Assembly: GCA_913044235.1 (NCBI GenBank)
Contig: CAJWOS010000009.1
Span: 1 to 36,693, forward strand
Direction of reading: 5' to 3'
DNA from: an uncultured Pseudomonadota bacterium
Lineage (GTDB): Bacteria > Myxococcota_A > UBA796 > UBA2385
DNA length: 36,693 nucleotides
Shown here one piece after another: positions 21,945 to 34,785 of the stretch. The translations under genes were made by a program, and so were the position numbers. The notes beneath the pieces are model-generated. The model was not told the origin of the DNA. It ran no database searches and saw only the letters and a list, made by a program, of their open reading frames with translations. Within the stretch, counting starts at the first letter, position 1. Each line of letters opens with the position of its first letter.

Positions 21945-21985
21945 TTCGTACTCCGAAATAGTTGTGTGCTTGAAGCGTGGGGGAA

Positions 21986-22744
21986 TCAGTGATGCCCGTC
22001 GTCGTCGCCATGATCGACGGAGAGCAGCAGGTAGATTGCAGAAAGCAAAGTGAAGACGAAGGCCTGGAGGAAAGACACCCAGATGCCCAAGCCGAGGAAG
22101 ATGGCTGGAACAAACAGCGGGACAAGGTTCAGCATTTCAGTGAAGACCATGTGGTCGCCGTTGATGTTGCCGAACAAGCGCAGCGTGAGAGAGGCCGGAC
22201 GGATGATAAACACACCCGCGGCTTCGATCGCGAAGATCAGGGGGGCCAGGGGAAGAACCGGCCCCATCATGTGCTTGAAGAAGTGCATGCCCGTGCGGCG
22301 CACGCCTTCGAACACGTAGACTCCCAGCACCACGAGCGCCATGGCTGCGTTGGTGCTGATGTTGTCGGTGGGGGGCAGACCGCCAGGAACGACCGACATC
22401 AAGTTGCTGATAAAGATGTACAGGAAGGTGCCGCCGAGCAGCCAGTAGTAGCGCTTGGCGTCTTCCTTCGAGAGCACGCCGTCCAGCATGCCGAGAATGG
22501 CGCCGGTGTACAGCTCGAAGAGTGCGGTGATCCCGAGACCGGTTCCGGGGATAAACTGGGCGGTGCCGCCCTTGTTCTGAACCACCTTGAGTCCGGCGCG
22601 AGCGACGACCGCGAACAGGAGCAGCCCGATGCAGATGGCCCACGAGGTCACGATGCGGATGGCATCGTCGTGCGTGGCACCGGCATGCTCGATGGCGTGA
22701 ATGAGGGGTTCAGCGAGCTGGAACCAGGAAAAGTGGTACTTCAT
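21986..22744 (-). CDS. atpB: F0F1 ATP synthase subunit a
   Basis: A 252-aa membrane protein. The essential Arg is R189 in [14 protein letters not shown], and the [13 protein letters not shown] and [11 protein letters not shown] helices are typical of subunit a. The C-terminus is His/Asp-rich. The ATG at 22744 overlaps the atpI stop by 4 nt. With subunit c it forms the proton or sodium path. The b, delta and F1 genes are not in the window. Confidence 0.95.
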   Translation of the reverse strand: MKYHFSWFQLAEPLIHAIEHAGATHDDAIRIVTSWAICIGLLLFAVVARAGLKVVQNKGGTAQFIPGTGLGITALFELYTGAILGMLDGVLSKEDAKRYYWLLGGTFLYIFISNLMSVVPGGLPPTDNISTNAAMALVVLGVYVFEGVRRTGMHFFKHMMGPVLPLAPLIFAIEAAGVFIIRPASLTLRLFGNINGDHMVFTEMLNLVPLFVPAIFLGLGIWVSFLQAFVFTLLSAIYLLLSVDHGDDDGHH

Positions 22745-23118
22745 CGGGTCCCCTCGAGGCGAAGCTCTGATGCGGTAGAGCCGAGTGCCTGGAGCAGGAT
22801 GGATGCGACGATGACGCTGGACCCGACCGCAACGGCCAGAGGCGAGAATGTCGCGAGAAGAAACAACAGGCCGCCGAACAGCAGAACCAACTTCAGGCTC
22901 CAGAGCGCGACTGCCAGGATGGAGGAGGTGCCTTGTAGCGCGGCAGCGAAGAACGCGTGTCCCACACGCTGCCAGAGCGCAAAGTTCACCAAAATGAGCC
23001 CTCCGGAAGCCGCCACGCCTCCGCCCATGTCTGCTCCGCCCACCGCGTACGACACTCCGGTCGCCACGACAAGCAGTGCTGCGGCGCTAATTCCGGTGTT
23101 GCGAAGGGTGTTCTTCAT
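22741..23118 (-). CDS. atpI: ATP synthase protein I (AtpI-like)
   Basis: A 125-aa, very hydrophobic protein with four likely helices (AAALLVVATGVSYAVGG, GLILVNFALWQR, ALWSLKLVLLFGGLLFLLA, AVAVGSSVIVASILLQAL). Length, hydrophobicity and place between atpZ and atpB fit the AtpI family, which helps c-ring assembly or magnesium supply. The ATG at 23118 has a weak ribosome site and lies inside the end of atpZ (32-nt overlap), so translation is probably coupled. Confidence 0.8.
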   Translation of the reverse strand: MKNTLRNTGISAAALLVVATGVSYAVGGADMGGGVAASGGLILVNFALWQRVGHAFFAAALQGTSSILAVALWSLKLVLLFGGLLFLLATFSPLAVAVGSSVIVASILLQALGSTASELRLEGTR

Positions 23119-23329
23119 CGGCTGCTGTGAGCTTGGCGACGCCTTTGGTGAGTCGGACCATGCCGATCACGAGGGCGCCTAAGGTGAGGGAGAGCATAAG
23201 GACTGGAGACAGGTCCAGTCGGGTATCGAGGTACGAGCCCAGGTAGACGCCGAGGATGACAGTGACCGCCATCTCGGTGACCACAGCGGTGGCCCGCCCG
23301 AGTTTGATGAAGAAGGAGTGGTCGAGCAC
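23087..23329 (-). CDS. atpZ: AtpZ-like F0 assembly protein
   Basis: An 80-aa protein with two membrane helices (AVTVILGVYLGSYLDTRL and PVLMLSLTLGALVIGMVRL); the G-x-Y-L-D-x-x-L pattern in helix 1 is that of AtpZ/AtpQ. It starts with GTG at 23329 after GGAGG. It is the first gene of atpZ-I-B-E and starts 61 nt after hemL, so it may be read from the hemL promoter. Confidence 0.82.
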   Translation of the reverse strand: MLDHSFFIKLGRATAVVTEMAVTVILGVYLGSYLDTRLDLSPVLMLSLTLGALVIGMVRLTKGVAKLTAADEEHPSQHRN

Positions 23330-23390
23330 TCGCCCTCCAGAAATCGGACCCTCGAAAGGACGGGCGGCTTAATGCAGACAGCCCGTGGCG

Positions 23391-24701
23391 TCAAAGCTCC
23401 ATGGAACGCAGTGCATCCGTGATCCCTGCGACCGCAAAGTCCACGTCTTCATCGGTGAGACACGCGGGCAGGAAGGCCGCTTCGAACTGTGAAGGGGGTA
23501 GGTAGACCCCCCGGTTCAGGCATGCGCGGTGGAAGCGGCCGAATGCGTCAAGGTCGCAACACTTCACTTCGGCGAAGTGTGTGGGCGCTTCGGAGCGGAA
23601 GAAAATGGTGAGCATCGACCCGAGACGGTTCATCGAGAGGCCGAGCGACTCCACGACAGGACGGACTCCTGCTTCGATGCGGGCGCTCACGGTCTCGAGT
23701 CGGTTGTAGAGCGCAGGCGTGAGGGCTGCGAGGGTGGCACGACCGGCGGCGACGGCGAGGGGATTACCGGACAGCGTACCGGCCTGGTAGACCGGACCGC
23801 TGGGACTGAGGCGCGCCATGATGTCTCGGCGCCCGCCAAAGGCGGCCAGCGGCAGACCACCGCCGACGATCTTGCCGAGGCACACGATGTCGGCGTCGAT
23901 GCCAAGACGTTCGCAAGCACCGCCTCGGGCGAGTCGGAATCCGGTCATGACTTCATCGACGATGAGCAGGACGTTGTGGGCACGCGTGAGCGCACGCAGA
24001 CCGTCGAGGTAGCCGGGAGCGGGCGGGAGGCAGCCCATGTTTCCGGCCACGGGCTCGAAGATCACCGCGGCAATGTCGCTGTTGCTCTCGAGATGCGCCT
24101 GGATGGCGTCCAGGTCGTTCCACGGGGCGGTGAGCGTGAGGTTGGCCGTGGCCGATGGGATGCCCGGTGATCCGGGCTGCGCGAAGGTGACCACCCCGGA
24201 GCCGGCCGCCACGAGAACGGAGTCGTGAGCGCCGTGATAGTGGCCGTCGAGCTTGATGATCCGGTCGCGTCCAGTGAAGCCGCGCGCGAGTCGGATGGCA
24301 TGCATCGTGGCCTCGGTGCCGGAGCTGCACAGGCGGACCATGTCCACGCAAGGGTGCGCATCGCAGATGTCGCGAGCGAAGGCGACTTCACCCTCGGTGG
24401 GCGCGCCGAAGCTCGTGCCTGAGGCTGCAGCCTCCGCGATGGCCTGTAAGACGCCGGGATGGGCGTGCCCGAGAATGAGCGGGCCCCACGAGCCGACCAG
24501 GTCGAGGTACCGATGCCCGTCGGCATCGGTCATCCAGGCGCCTTCGCCCCGGGCGATGAACGGCGGTGAGCCTTCCACAGCAGCAAAGGCCCGCACGGGG
24601 GAGTTTACGCCGCCGGGAATGACGGTTCGGGCTTCGTTCAGCAGAGCCTCGGAGCGGTCCTGCGAGCGTGCTTCTGCGGCAGGGTGGGCGGCGTTGGACA
24701 T
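23391..24701 (-). CDS. hemL: Glutamate-1-semialdehyde 2,1-aminomutase
   Basis: A 436-aa fold-type I PLP enzyme of normal length. It converts glutamate-1-semialdehyde to 5-aminolevulinate in the C5 route of tetrapyrrole synthesis. Visible family blocks are PGGVNSPVRAF near the start, CSSGTEATMHAIRLAR, DGHYHGAHD, DEVMTGFR and the PLP lysine K277 in CLGKIVGGGLPLAAFGG, plus YQAGTLSGNPLA. The ATG at 24701 follows GGAGG with 6-nt spacing. It lies upstream of the F0 genes on the same strand and is divergent from the DUF432-like gene across 188 bp. Confidence 0.96.
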   Translation of the reverse strand: MSNAAHPAAEARSQDRSEALLNEARTVIPGGVNSPVRAFAAVEGSPPFIARGEGAWMTDADGHRYLDLVGSWGPLILGHAHPGVLQAIAEAAASGTSFGAPTEGEVAFARDICDAHPCVDMVRLCSSGTEATMHAIRLARGFTGRDRIIKLDGHYHGAHDSVLVAAGSGVVTFAQPGSPGIPSATANLTLTAPWNDLDAIQAHLESNSDIAAVIFEPVAGNMGCLPPAPGYLDGLRALTRAHNVLLIVDEVMTGFRLARGGACERLGIDADIVCLGKIVGGGLPLAAFGGRRDIMARLSPSGPVYQAGTLSGNPLAVAAGRATLAALTPALYNRLETVSARIEAGVRPVVESLGLSMNRLGSMLTIFFRSEAPTHFAEVKCCDLDAFGRFHRACLNRGVYLPPSQFEAAFLPACLTDEDVDFAVAGITDALRSMEL

Positions 24702-24889
24702 GGTCGACCTCCAGAAGGCGCGGGCTCTAACGCATGGCGTCGGTCCGTCCCTTCTCACTCGGGCACGATCGGATGCTGGACTGGCTGGCAGCAGGCAATT
24801 GTGGCTGGGGTTGTCTCGAGGTGTCGATCGGGCTCGATCTGTAGTGGCGTTGTGGGATAGCGAGCGGCCCCGAGGTTTTGGAGTCCGCG

Positions 24890-25687
24890 ATGGGCGCTCT
24901 CGAATTCGATGCGGTCTGGTCTTCCACCGCGGTACCGATGCAGTCCGGGCGCTTGTGGCGGCTCGGACCGCTGCACATCTTGGTGGTGCGCCTTCCATGG
25001 GAGTGGGAGGTTGCATGGTGGTGGGATGGGCCGCCACTGCACGAGGCCTGTGTGCTGGCCGAGCCGGTCTCGCCCCACCACGAAGTGCCGCCCAGCGCGA
25101 GTCGTCGTCGGTTCGCTTTTGGCGAGACGGTCGATCCGCTCACTCTTACCCCGGCGCTGGGCGACCGGATCTTCGTGGCGATGCCGGATCGACCGTTCTT
25201 TGTGCTTCCCGACGAGTCGGTGCGGGCACATCTGTCACTACCGCTCTGGGTGCAGGTTCGTCTGGGGCGAAAGCAGCGACTGGCGGTGGAGATTCCCGTC
25301 CATCGTCCGCAAGACACCTGGTTTGGCGATCCCACTGTGGGTACCCTTGGCTATGCCAGTCGAACCCGCATGCGTCTCGACGGCGACGCTGTGCTTCGGC
25401 ATCGACTGCGGGCCGTGGTCTCGGTCGACATTGTGAATGGCGCCCAGACCCCCTTGCAGGTCTCGCGGCTGCGCTTGCCGGTGCCTGCACTCGCCCTGCT
25501 GCGCGGGGCGCAAGGTCACCTTGAGACGACCCTCGTGCGGTATACGCGTCAGAGGGACGATCTGGCCCTCATCGACGTGGAGCAGCCCGCTGTCGGACGC
25601 GTGGTGGTGACGCCGCCGCGGGAACCGAGCACCACCGTGGGCAATCTGACTCGAGCCTTCAACGCATTCTTCAGGGGGATCTCCTGA
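24890..25687 (+). CDS. DUF432-like protein, partner of an MscS channel
   Basis: A 265-aa soluble protein rich in beta strands. The TWFGDPTVGTLGYASRTRM segment resembles the YGDPxxGxIxRYxxS pattern I associate with DUF432, a family often found next to MscS genes; I hold this by memory of the family, not a search. The ATG at 24890 follows GGAG with 6-nt spacing, better than TTG 24878. There is no signal peptide or membrane helix, so it is cytoplasmic. It ends 1 nt before the MscS start. A role as regulator or cytoplasmic partner of the channel is inferred from the gene pairing. Confidence 0.7.
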   Translation: MGALEFDAVWSSTAVPMQSGRLWRLGPLHILVVRLPWEWEVAWWWDGPPLHEACVLAEPVSPHHEVPPSASRRRFAFGETVDPLTLTPALGDRIFVAMPDRPFFVLPDESVRAHLSLPLWVQVRLGRKQRLAVEIPVHRPQDTWFGDPTVGTLGYASRTRMRLDGDAVLRHRLRAVVSVDIVNGAQTPLQVSRLRLPVPALALLRGAQGHLETTLVRYTRQRDDLALIDVEQPAVGRVVVTPPREPSTTVGNLTRAFNAFFRGIS

Positions 25688-25688
25688 C

Positions 25689-26492
25689 ATGTTCACGCTT
25701 CCTCCGTTCGAGGTGCCGCTTCGACTGATCGCCGAGACTGCAGTGATCCTGTTGGTGGCAATCGGCGCCGGACAGCTGCTTGGGCGCCTGGGCGCGTCCC
25801 TGGTTCGCCGATTTGCCGCTCCCGGATGGGAAATGCTGGTGCAGCGCACCGTGGCTTGGGGACTGGCCGGGTTGGGGATGGCGAACGCGCTGTCAGCGAT
25901 GGGCGTGGACCTCTCCGTTCTGCTCGGCGCGGCAGGATTTGTCACGGTTGCGGTCGGGTTTGCGGCCCAGACCTCCATGTCGAACTTCATCAGTGGGATC
26001 TTCCTGATGGTGGAGTCATCCGTGAAAGTGGGCGACTATATCGAGCTCGACGGTATCTCCGGTGAGGTCGTGGCCATCGAGCCCCTGAGCATTCGCCTTC
26101 GCACGTTCGACAACCGAATGGTTCGGATTCCAAACGAAACCCTCGTGAAGTCGAGCCTGATCAATCTTTCGGCCTTTCCCATCCGCCGCATCGATCTCAC
26201 CCTCACGGTCTTTCAGGAAGACGACCTCGATGCGGCACGGGTCGCTCTGGTCGGACTCGGAGAGGTCGACCCGCAGGTGCTGCTGGAGCCAGGGCCTTTC
26301 GTACAGGTGCAGGGCTTTCAGGATGGACTGGCCACGCTGCAGGCCAGTTATTGGGCCACTCGTGAGAACTGGCTGACGGTGCGCACTCGGCTCGTCACCC
26401 AGATTCCAGGTGCGCTTGGTGCGGTCCCGGTTCGGCTCGGCACCCCGCGTCTGCGCACGGAACGAACCGCACTGCCGACGGAAGCCCAATGA
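25689..26492 (+). CDS. Small-conductance mechanosensitive channel, MscS family
   Basis: A 267-aa protein with three membrane helices (VILLVAIGAGQLLGRLG, MLVQRTVAWGLAGLGMANAL, then the pore helix AAGFVTVAVGFAAQTSMSNF, with Ala/Gly packing as in MscS TM3) and the cytoplasmic beta domain (KVGDYIELDGISGEVVAIEPLSIRLRT, IPNETLVKSSLINLS). It opens under membrane tension to release solutes in osmotic downshock. The length is close to E. coli MscS (286 aa). Its stop overlaps the nucleotidase start by 4 nt (ATGA at 26489). Confidence 0.93.
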   Translation: MFTLPPFEVPLRLIAETAVILLVAIGAGQLLGRLGASLVRRFAAPGWEMLVQRTVAWGLAGLGMANALSAMGVDLSVLLGAAGFVTVAVGFAAQTSMSNFISGIFLMVESSVKVGDYIELDGISGEVVAIEPLSIRLRTFDNRMVRIPNETLVKSSLINLSAFPIRRIDLTLTVFQEDDLDAARVALVGLGEVDPQVLLEPGPFVQVQGFQDGLATLQASYWATRENWLTVRTRLVTQIPGALGAVPVRLGTPRLRTERTALPTEAQ

Positions 26493-28195
26493 ACCGTGCA
26501 TGGATTGTCTTGATGCTGCTGGGCTGTCAGTCGTGCACACGCTCGTCTTCCAGCAAACAGCGCGTGTCCATTCTCGCGATGACCGACTGGCATGCGTCGT
26601 TCGGTGAGCGCGAAACCGCGACGGGTGCTGCCGGCGGACTGCCTTGGTTTGCAGCGGCCGTTGCCGCCCGACGAGCGGTAGACCCCGACCTATTGCTGCT
26701 GGACGCCGGAGACGGATTCCAGGGGGATCCGATGGCCAACGAGCAGCTGGGCCAGGCCACGGTCGAAGCGTTCACTCTGCTCGGCGTGGATGCTTCAGCA
26801 GTGGGGAACCATGAGTTCGACCACGGGCCCTGTCGCGCGGGTGTGTGCGACGATCCACATCCACAGCGCGGGGCATTTCGGTCTGCGGCGCGCCGGGCCG
26901 AATACGCCTACCTCACGGCCAACGTGACCGATGCGTCTGGCAAGGCCTGGGCGCCCGAGGGTGTGCAGGCCTCTCGGATATTCTCTCGGAATGGCGTAAA
27001 GATCGGGGTGTTCGGTCTCACATCCCAAGATACGCCCACCACCACGAAGCGCTCGGGGATCGCGGATCTGCAGTTCACCGATGTGGTGCCGGCTGCAGAG
27101 CGCACGGCTCGCTCCCTCCGTGCCGATGGCGCCGACGTGGTGGTGGCTCTGGCACACGTCACAGGCGACTGCCGGGATGCACCGGCGGACGCTCCTTGTG
27201 TGCCGGATGGAGAGCTCGGTCGACTCCTGACCGAGCTTCCGTCTGGCACCCTCGACCTCATCATTGCTGGGCATGCACACCAGATGATGCAAGGCCGGGT
27301 GGGGGAGACTGTATTCGTGGAGGCAGGATCGAAGGGCGCGGTGCTCGGGCAGATCGACGTGCTGGTGGATCCCGCAAACGGGGGAAGCGTGGAGGTCCAT
27401 CCGCGTCCGTTGTGGGTGCTGGACCATGCGCCCGTCGATCCTTGGTGCTCGCCGGGAACCGAGTACCCCAGCGCTCCTCGGGCCGTGGGCGGGGTGCCGC
27501 TGGAGCCCTCTGCGGAGGCCATTTCGCTGGCCCGGAAGCTTGAGGTCTGGAATGGGCCGGGGTGCGTGGAAGTGGGATGTCTACAGTCCGATGCCCTGCG
27601 TGGCCCGCCATCCGCGGAGGGGCATGGCCTGGGAGGTATGGTCTCGGATGCCCTGCTATCAGCATTTCCGGATGCCGCTGTGGCGGTGCAGAACGCCGGT
27701 GGACTGCGCGACGACCTTGGGGCTGGACCCGTGCGACAGCGCGATGTGGACCGAGTGATGCCGTTTCGCGACCATGCGAACCTCGTAGAGCTCTCGGGAG
27801 CGGACTTGTTGCGGGCACTCGAAGTGGGCACGAGCGGCGCCCATGGGCTCCTGCTGCCGGCGGGGCTGACGTACACGATGTCCGCGGGCGATGGCGTGGC
27901 GCGTGACCTCAACGGCGACGGCCAGCGTTCGCTCTGGGAGAGAGACCGGCTGTGCTCCGTAATGGTCGCGGGTGAGCCGCTCGATGTGTCGGCGACCTAC
28001 TCGGTGGTGGTCTCGGACTTTTTGCTGGGGGGCGGTGACCACCAGTCCTCGGGCCTCGGGCGTGGCGAGAACCCAGAGCCGGGGATGCGGGTGGCCGACG
28101 CCATCCGTGCGCACATCACGGCCGGTGGTTCGAAGTGCCGCATGGTGAGCGACACGCCACGCATCGCGGTGACGGACTGCGACCCGGACTGGTGA
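26489..28195 (+). CDS. 5'-nucleotidase/UshA-like metallophosphatase lipoprotein
   Basis: A 568-aa protein. The signal IVLMLLGC gives a lipid-modified Cys13. The N-terminal calcineurin-like domain has TDWHASFG (metal ligands D33 and H35), LLDAGDGFQGDP (D72/D75 region), GNHEFDHG (107-114), ALAHVTGD and IAGHAHQMM. The C-terminal 5'-nucleotidase domain has VQNAGGLRDDLGAG, MPFRDHANLVELSGADL and VVVSDFLLGGGD. It likely removes phosphate from nucleotides or sugar-nucleotides outside the inner membrane. A D-x-N-x-D-G calcium-like loop is present (DLNGDGQRSLWERD). It overlaps mscS by 4 nt, so expression is coupled. Confidence 0.9.
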   Translation: MNRAWIVLMLLGCQSCTRSSSSKQRVSILAMTDWHASFGERETATGAAGGLPWFAAAVAARRAVDPDLLLLDAGDGFQGDPMANEQLGQATVEAFTLLGVDASAVGNHEFDHGPCRAGVCDDPHPQRGAFRSAARRAEYAYLTANVTDASGKAWAPEGVQASRIFSRNGVKIGVFGLTSQDTPTTTKRSGIADLQFTDVVPAAERTARSLRADGADVVVALAHVTGDCRDAPADAPCVPDGELGRLLTELPSGTLDLIIAGHAHQMMQGRVGETVFVEAGSKGAVLGQIDVLVDPANGGSVEVHPRPLWVLDHAPVDPWCSPGTEYPSAPRAVGGVPLEPSAEAISLARKLEVWNGPGCVEVGCLQSDALRGPPSAEGHGLGGMVSDALLSAFPDAAVAVQNAGGLRDDLGAGPVRQRDVDRVMPFRDHANLVELSGADLLRALEVGTSGAHGLLLPAGLTYTMSAGDGVARDLNGDGQRSLWERDRLCSVMVAGEPLDVSATYSVVVSDFLLGGGDHQSSGLGRGENPEPGMRVADAIRAHITAGGSKCRMVSDTPRIAVTDCDPDW

Positions 28196-28227
28196 GGGTC
28201 GCCCGGGCGTGACGGTCCGAAGCGCGC

Positions 28228-31893
<3,666 letters not shown>

Positions 31894-31990
31894 GGAAACC
31901 TCTGGGATCGGATTGACAGCCTACCGGAAGCGTTCTGCGAAGAGAGTCCGAGTCGATGACAGGCGGCGGGATGGTGCGCTGGAAGAGACC

Positions 31991-33193
31991 TCAGGGCACC
32001 GGACCGGATGGGTCGACATGGTCGGTCCAGGCGGCGTCACGGGCGGCAAAGTCTGCGAGCCAGTCGGCGACCCGGTGACCGCTCGCAGAGGTGGTGTCGA
32101 CCAGGCTTCCGAGCTCGATGTTGGCGAGCGCGGTGAGGACATCGGGGGGGAGCTCCACGGCACCGAGATCGGAGCCCACGATGCCGGTGGGGTCGCCGAG
32201 CAGGGTGGTATGCATCCGGCCATCGATGATGAACCGTCGATAGCGATCTGGGTAGCGCTCGGCGAGCGCGGTCGTCTCGCGGTCCATCTCGGCGGCCAAT
32301 TCGCTGGGGGGCACCTGCAGGAAGATGTCGCCGATGATCATGTCGTACCAAGCGGTGAACACGGCCATCCGCAGCTGCGGATCGACTCTGAGGTTCTCGG
32401 CGACCACGCCGGTCATGTGTCCGTTTTCGACGCAGCGACGTCCGCATCCTGGCGGCAGGAAGGGCTCCGCTCCCCACTGATCCATCAGGTGGAGCACGAA
32501 GTCCGGCTCGGCAGGTCCCCGAGCCACGCCAACGGCACTGTCGGCAAACACCGACAGGTCGGCATTCGGGTAGGCCGCTCGCACGATGGGCGGGGCGAGC
32601 AAGACGCCGAAGCCGCCGCCGGAGCTGCCCACGAGCAGCACACGGTCGGGGTCGGGGAACAGCTCCATGGACATGTCGAGGGCGGCCGAGAGGTTGGCGA
32701 GGCCACGGTGGAAGCGATCGGGCGTGCCGTCGCCGTCTTCGTCGAGGTCTCGGTTGCCAATGAACAGAGAGCCGTCGCAGTATGGGAGGTAGGTGACATT
32801 CCATTCAGCGAGGGGGTTTTCGGGTAGATCTGCGTTCAGCACGTCGACTGCAGGGACCCCCGAGGGTGCCGACGTGACCGCAAGACAGAAGTCGTCCCAG
32901 CATGCGCCGCCGCCTTGAAGAAAGATGACGAGGTCGTTGCTGCCGGTGCTTCGGGTGGAGGCGCGAAACGGCTCGCCGCGCAAACACATCGGACCCGACT
33001 CGGGATCGAAGGTTCGTGTGGTCACAATGCCGTCGACTTCCTCCTCCGCCACGACGGTCTCGCCCAGAAACTGAAAGCGGGGGTCGGAAGGGTCCCAGGT
33101 GGGACCGAGAGCGATCGACGCGGAGTCTGACTTGGGGGTTCCGCAGGAGATCAGCAGGAGCAAGAGCGCACTTTGGTAATGCAGGCTGGACAT
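31991..33193 (-). CDS. Pectinacetylesterase/Notum-like lipoprotein esterase
   Basis: A 400-aa protein. The ATG at 33193 follows GGAG with 7-nt spacing. The signal ALLLLLISC gives a lipid-modified Cys17. The alpha/beta hydrolase has the family's FLQGGGACWDD oxyanion region (91-101), the nucleophile Ser191 in VGSSGGGFG, a DSAVGV motif and a likely catalytic His in DGRMHTTLL. Notum and PAE enzymes remove acyl or acetyl groups from polysaccharides or lipoproteins. A D-loop (DLDEDGDGTPDRF) is inserted before the nucleophile. It lies 25 nt after the tesA-like gene. Confidence 0.85.
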   Translation of the reverse strand: MSSLHYQSALLLLLISCGTPKSDSASIALGPTWDPSDPRFQFLGETVVAEEEVDGIVTTRTFDPESGPMCLRGEPFRASTRSTGSNDLVIFLQGGGACWDDFCLAVTSAPSGVPAVDVLNADLPENPLAEWNVTYLPYCDGSLFIGNRDLDEDGDGTPDRFHRGLANLSAALDMSMELFPDPDRVLLVGSSGGGFGVLLAPPIVRAAYPNADLSVFADSAVGVARGPAEPDFVLHLMDQWGAEPFLPPGCGRRCVENGHMTGVVAENLRVDPQLRMAVFTAWYDMIIGDIFLQVPPSELAAEMDRETTALAERYPDRYRRFIIDGRMHTTLLGDPTGIVGSDLGAVELPPDVLTALANIELGSLVDTTSASGHRVADWLADFAARDAAWTDHVDPSGPVP

Positions 33194-33218
33194 GGTGGCG
33201 CTCCGGCGGGGTGCGATT

Positions 33219-33977
33219 TTACTCCGGTGCGGGGGCTGCCGTCGCGGAGGCTGCAGCAGGGCGGGCCTTTTGGATGGCTGCGCGGATGACGGGTGCCAGT
33301 GCAGCAGCCAGAAGCTTCTGGCCTTCGGCCGTGGGGTGCAGCCCGTCGGACTGAACCAGGTCGGGCCGCGCCATGAGAGGATCGAGGAAGCCCGGCAGCA
33401 GGGTGATGTCGTGTTCCTGCGCGAGGGATGGATAGATGGCGTCGAAGGCGGTCTTGTGCTCGGACCCCACGCTACCCGGTGCAGAAATACCCACCAGCAC
33501 GACCTCCGCCCCGGCGGTCTTTCCGGCTTGGATGATCTCGGCGAGCTTGGCTCGAGTGACCGCGACAGGCTGACCACGCAAGAGGTCGTTGCCGCCAAGC
33601 TCCACCACGAGCACCGTGGGATTCTGCTTGAGCAGCCAGTTGATCCGGGCGGCTCCGCCGGAGCTGGTGTCGCCGCTCACTCCTGCATTCTGTACCGAGA
33701 CTTCGAGGCCCTCCGAGCGAAGCCGCTGCTCGATCACGGCAGGGAATGCCTGATCGACGGGCAGCCCGAGACCTGCGGAGATGCTGTCTCCGAGTACCAA
33801 GACCCTGGCTTGGGCTGCCACGGGAGCCGGAGCAACGCTTGGGGTGGGTGCCGCTGTTGGACGGGGAGTGGGCTCGGAGCCGCATCCGCTGGTCCACAGC
33901 CATGCGAGCAGGACGGCACACCGAGCGCTGGGGTGAGCGCTGGGTAGGGAACGGAGGGTATGGCGCTGACGGGACAT
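33219..33977 (-). CDS. TesA-like arylesterase/lysophospholipase lipoprotein (SGNH)
   Basis: A 252-aa protein. The signal ends LLAWLWTSGC with Cys32 as lipidation site. SGNH blocks are VLGDSISAGLGL (Ser65), QNAGVSGDTSSGG, ELGGNDLLRG (Asn130) and DGLHPTAEGQ (Asp/His pair), which match TesA/Pseudomonas arylesterase. The C-terminus is Ala/Pro-rich. The gene is divergent from the YbbA-like ATPase as in E. coli tesA-ybbA; there TesA is periplasmic and soluble, here it seems lipid-anchored. Confidence 0.85.
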   Translation of the reverse strand: MSRQRHTLRSLPSAHPSARCAVLLAWLWTSGCGSEPTPRPTAAPTPSVAPAPVAAQARVLVLGDSISAGLGLPVDQAFPAVIEQRLRSEGLEVSVQNAGVSGDTSSGGAARINWLLKQNPTVLVVELGGNDLLRGQPVAVTRAKLAEIIQAGKTAGAEVVLVGISAPGSVGSEHKTAFDAIYPSLAQEHDITLLPGFLDPLMARPDLVQSDGLHPTAEGQKLLAAALAPVIRAAIQKARPAAASATAAPAPE

Positions 33978-34080
33978 GGATGCGGGCTAACCTCCCGCAT
34001 GTGGACCATGGAAATCCGTCTCTTCTCGGTCGTAGATTTCGTGTGCATACACCACACCCACTTGCTTGGAGAGGCCCACG

Positions 34081-34785
34081 ATGCCTGGTCCGGACTCCCC
34101 TGCCATCTCGGTGCGCGGCCTCACCCGTCGCCTGCGCTCGGGCGATCGTGAGATCACGGTCCTCGACGACGTCACGTTCGAGATTCCCCACGGTCGATCT
34201 GTGGCCATCCTCGGCCCTTCAGGCAGCGGAAAGTCCACGCTGCTCGCTTTGCTGGCCGGCCTGGATCGGCCCACCCGCGGTGAGATTCATGTGGATGGTC
34301 AGGCTGTGCATGCGCTCGACGAAGATGCCCTCGCCCGATGGCGTCGCACCGGTCTGGGCTTTGTGTTCCAGAGCTTTCAGCTCCTCGACACCTTCACGGC
34401 CCGCGAGAACGTGATGTTTCCTCTGGAGTTGCTGGACACCACTCCCGCCGAGGCCCGTCGACGCGCCGACGAGCTGCTGTCGGTTGTGGGCCTCTCGGAT
34501 CGGGGGCACCACTACCCGGCCCAGCTCTCGGGTGGAGAGCAGCAGCGGGTGGCGGTCGCCCGAGCTTTTGCCGCGCGACCGGCCATCTTGCTGGCTGATG
34601 AGCCCACGGGGAACCTCGACGGTCCCACGGGTGCGCGGGTGCTCGAAGCGCTGGACCGTCTGCAGGCCGACTCCGGGTGCACCATCGTGATGGTCACCCA
34701 CGACCCGGCAATTGGCGCTCGCGCTGACTTGCGCATTCACCTTCGCGACGGGCGCATCGAGCGCATCGAAAGCGCGACCACATGA
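34081..34785 (+). CDS. ybbA: ABC transporter ATP-binding protein, YbbA/LolD type
   Basis: A 234-aa ATPase. Walker A is GPSGSGKST, the Q-loop FVFQSFQLLDTFTARENV, signature LSGGEQQRVAVARAF, Walker B ILLADEPTGNLD and the H-loop VTHD. Length and signature fit the MacB/LolD/YbbA group of lipid- or peptide-handling ABC systems. The ATG at 34081 follows AGAGG with 6-nt spacing; a TTG at 34066 is less likely. The stop overlaps the permease start by 4 nt (ATGA). The tesA-like gene is 103 bp away, divergent. Confidence 0.88.
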   Translation: MPGPDSPAISVRGLTRRLRSGDREITVLDDVTFEIPHGRSVAILGPSGSGKSTLLALLAGLDRPTRGEIHVDGQAVHALDEDALARWRRTGLGFVFQSFQLLDTFTARENVMFPLELLDTTPAEARRRADELLSVVGLSDRGHHYPAQLSGGEQQRVAVARAFAARPAILLADEPTGNLDGPTGARVLEALDRLQADSGCTIVMVTHDPAIGARADLRIHLRDGRIERIESATT

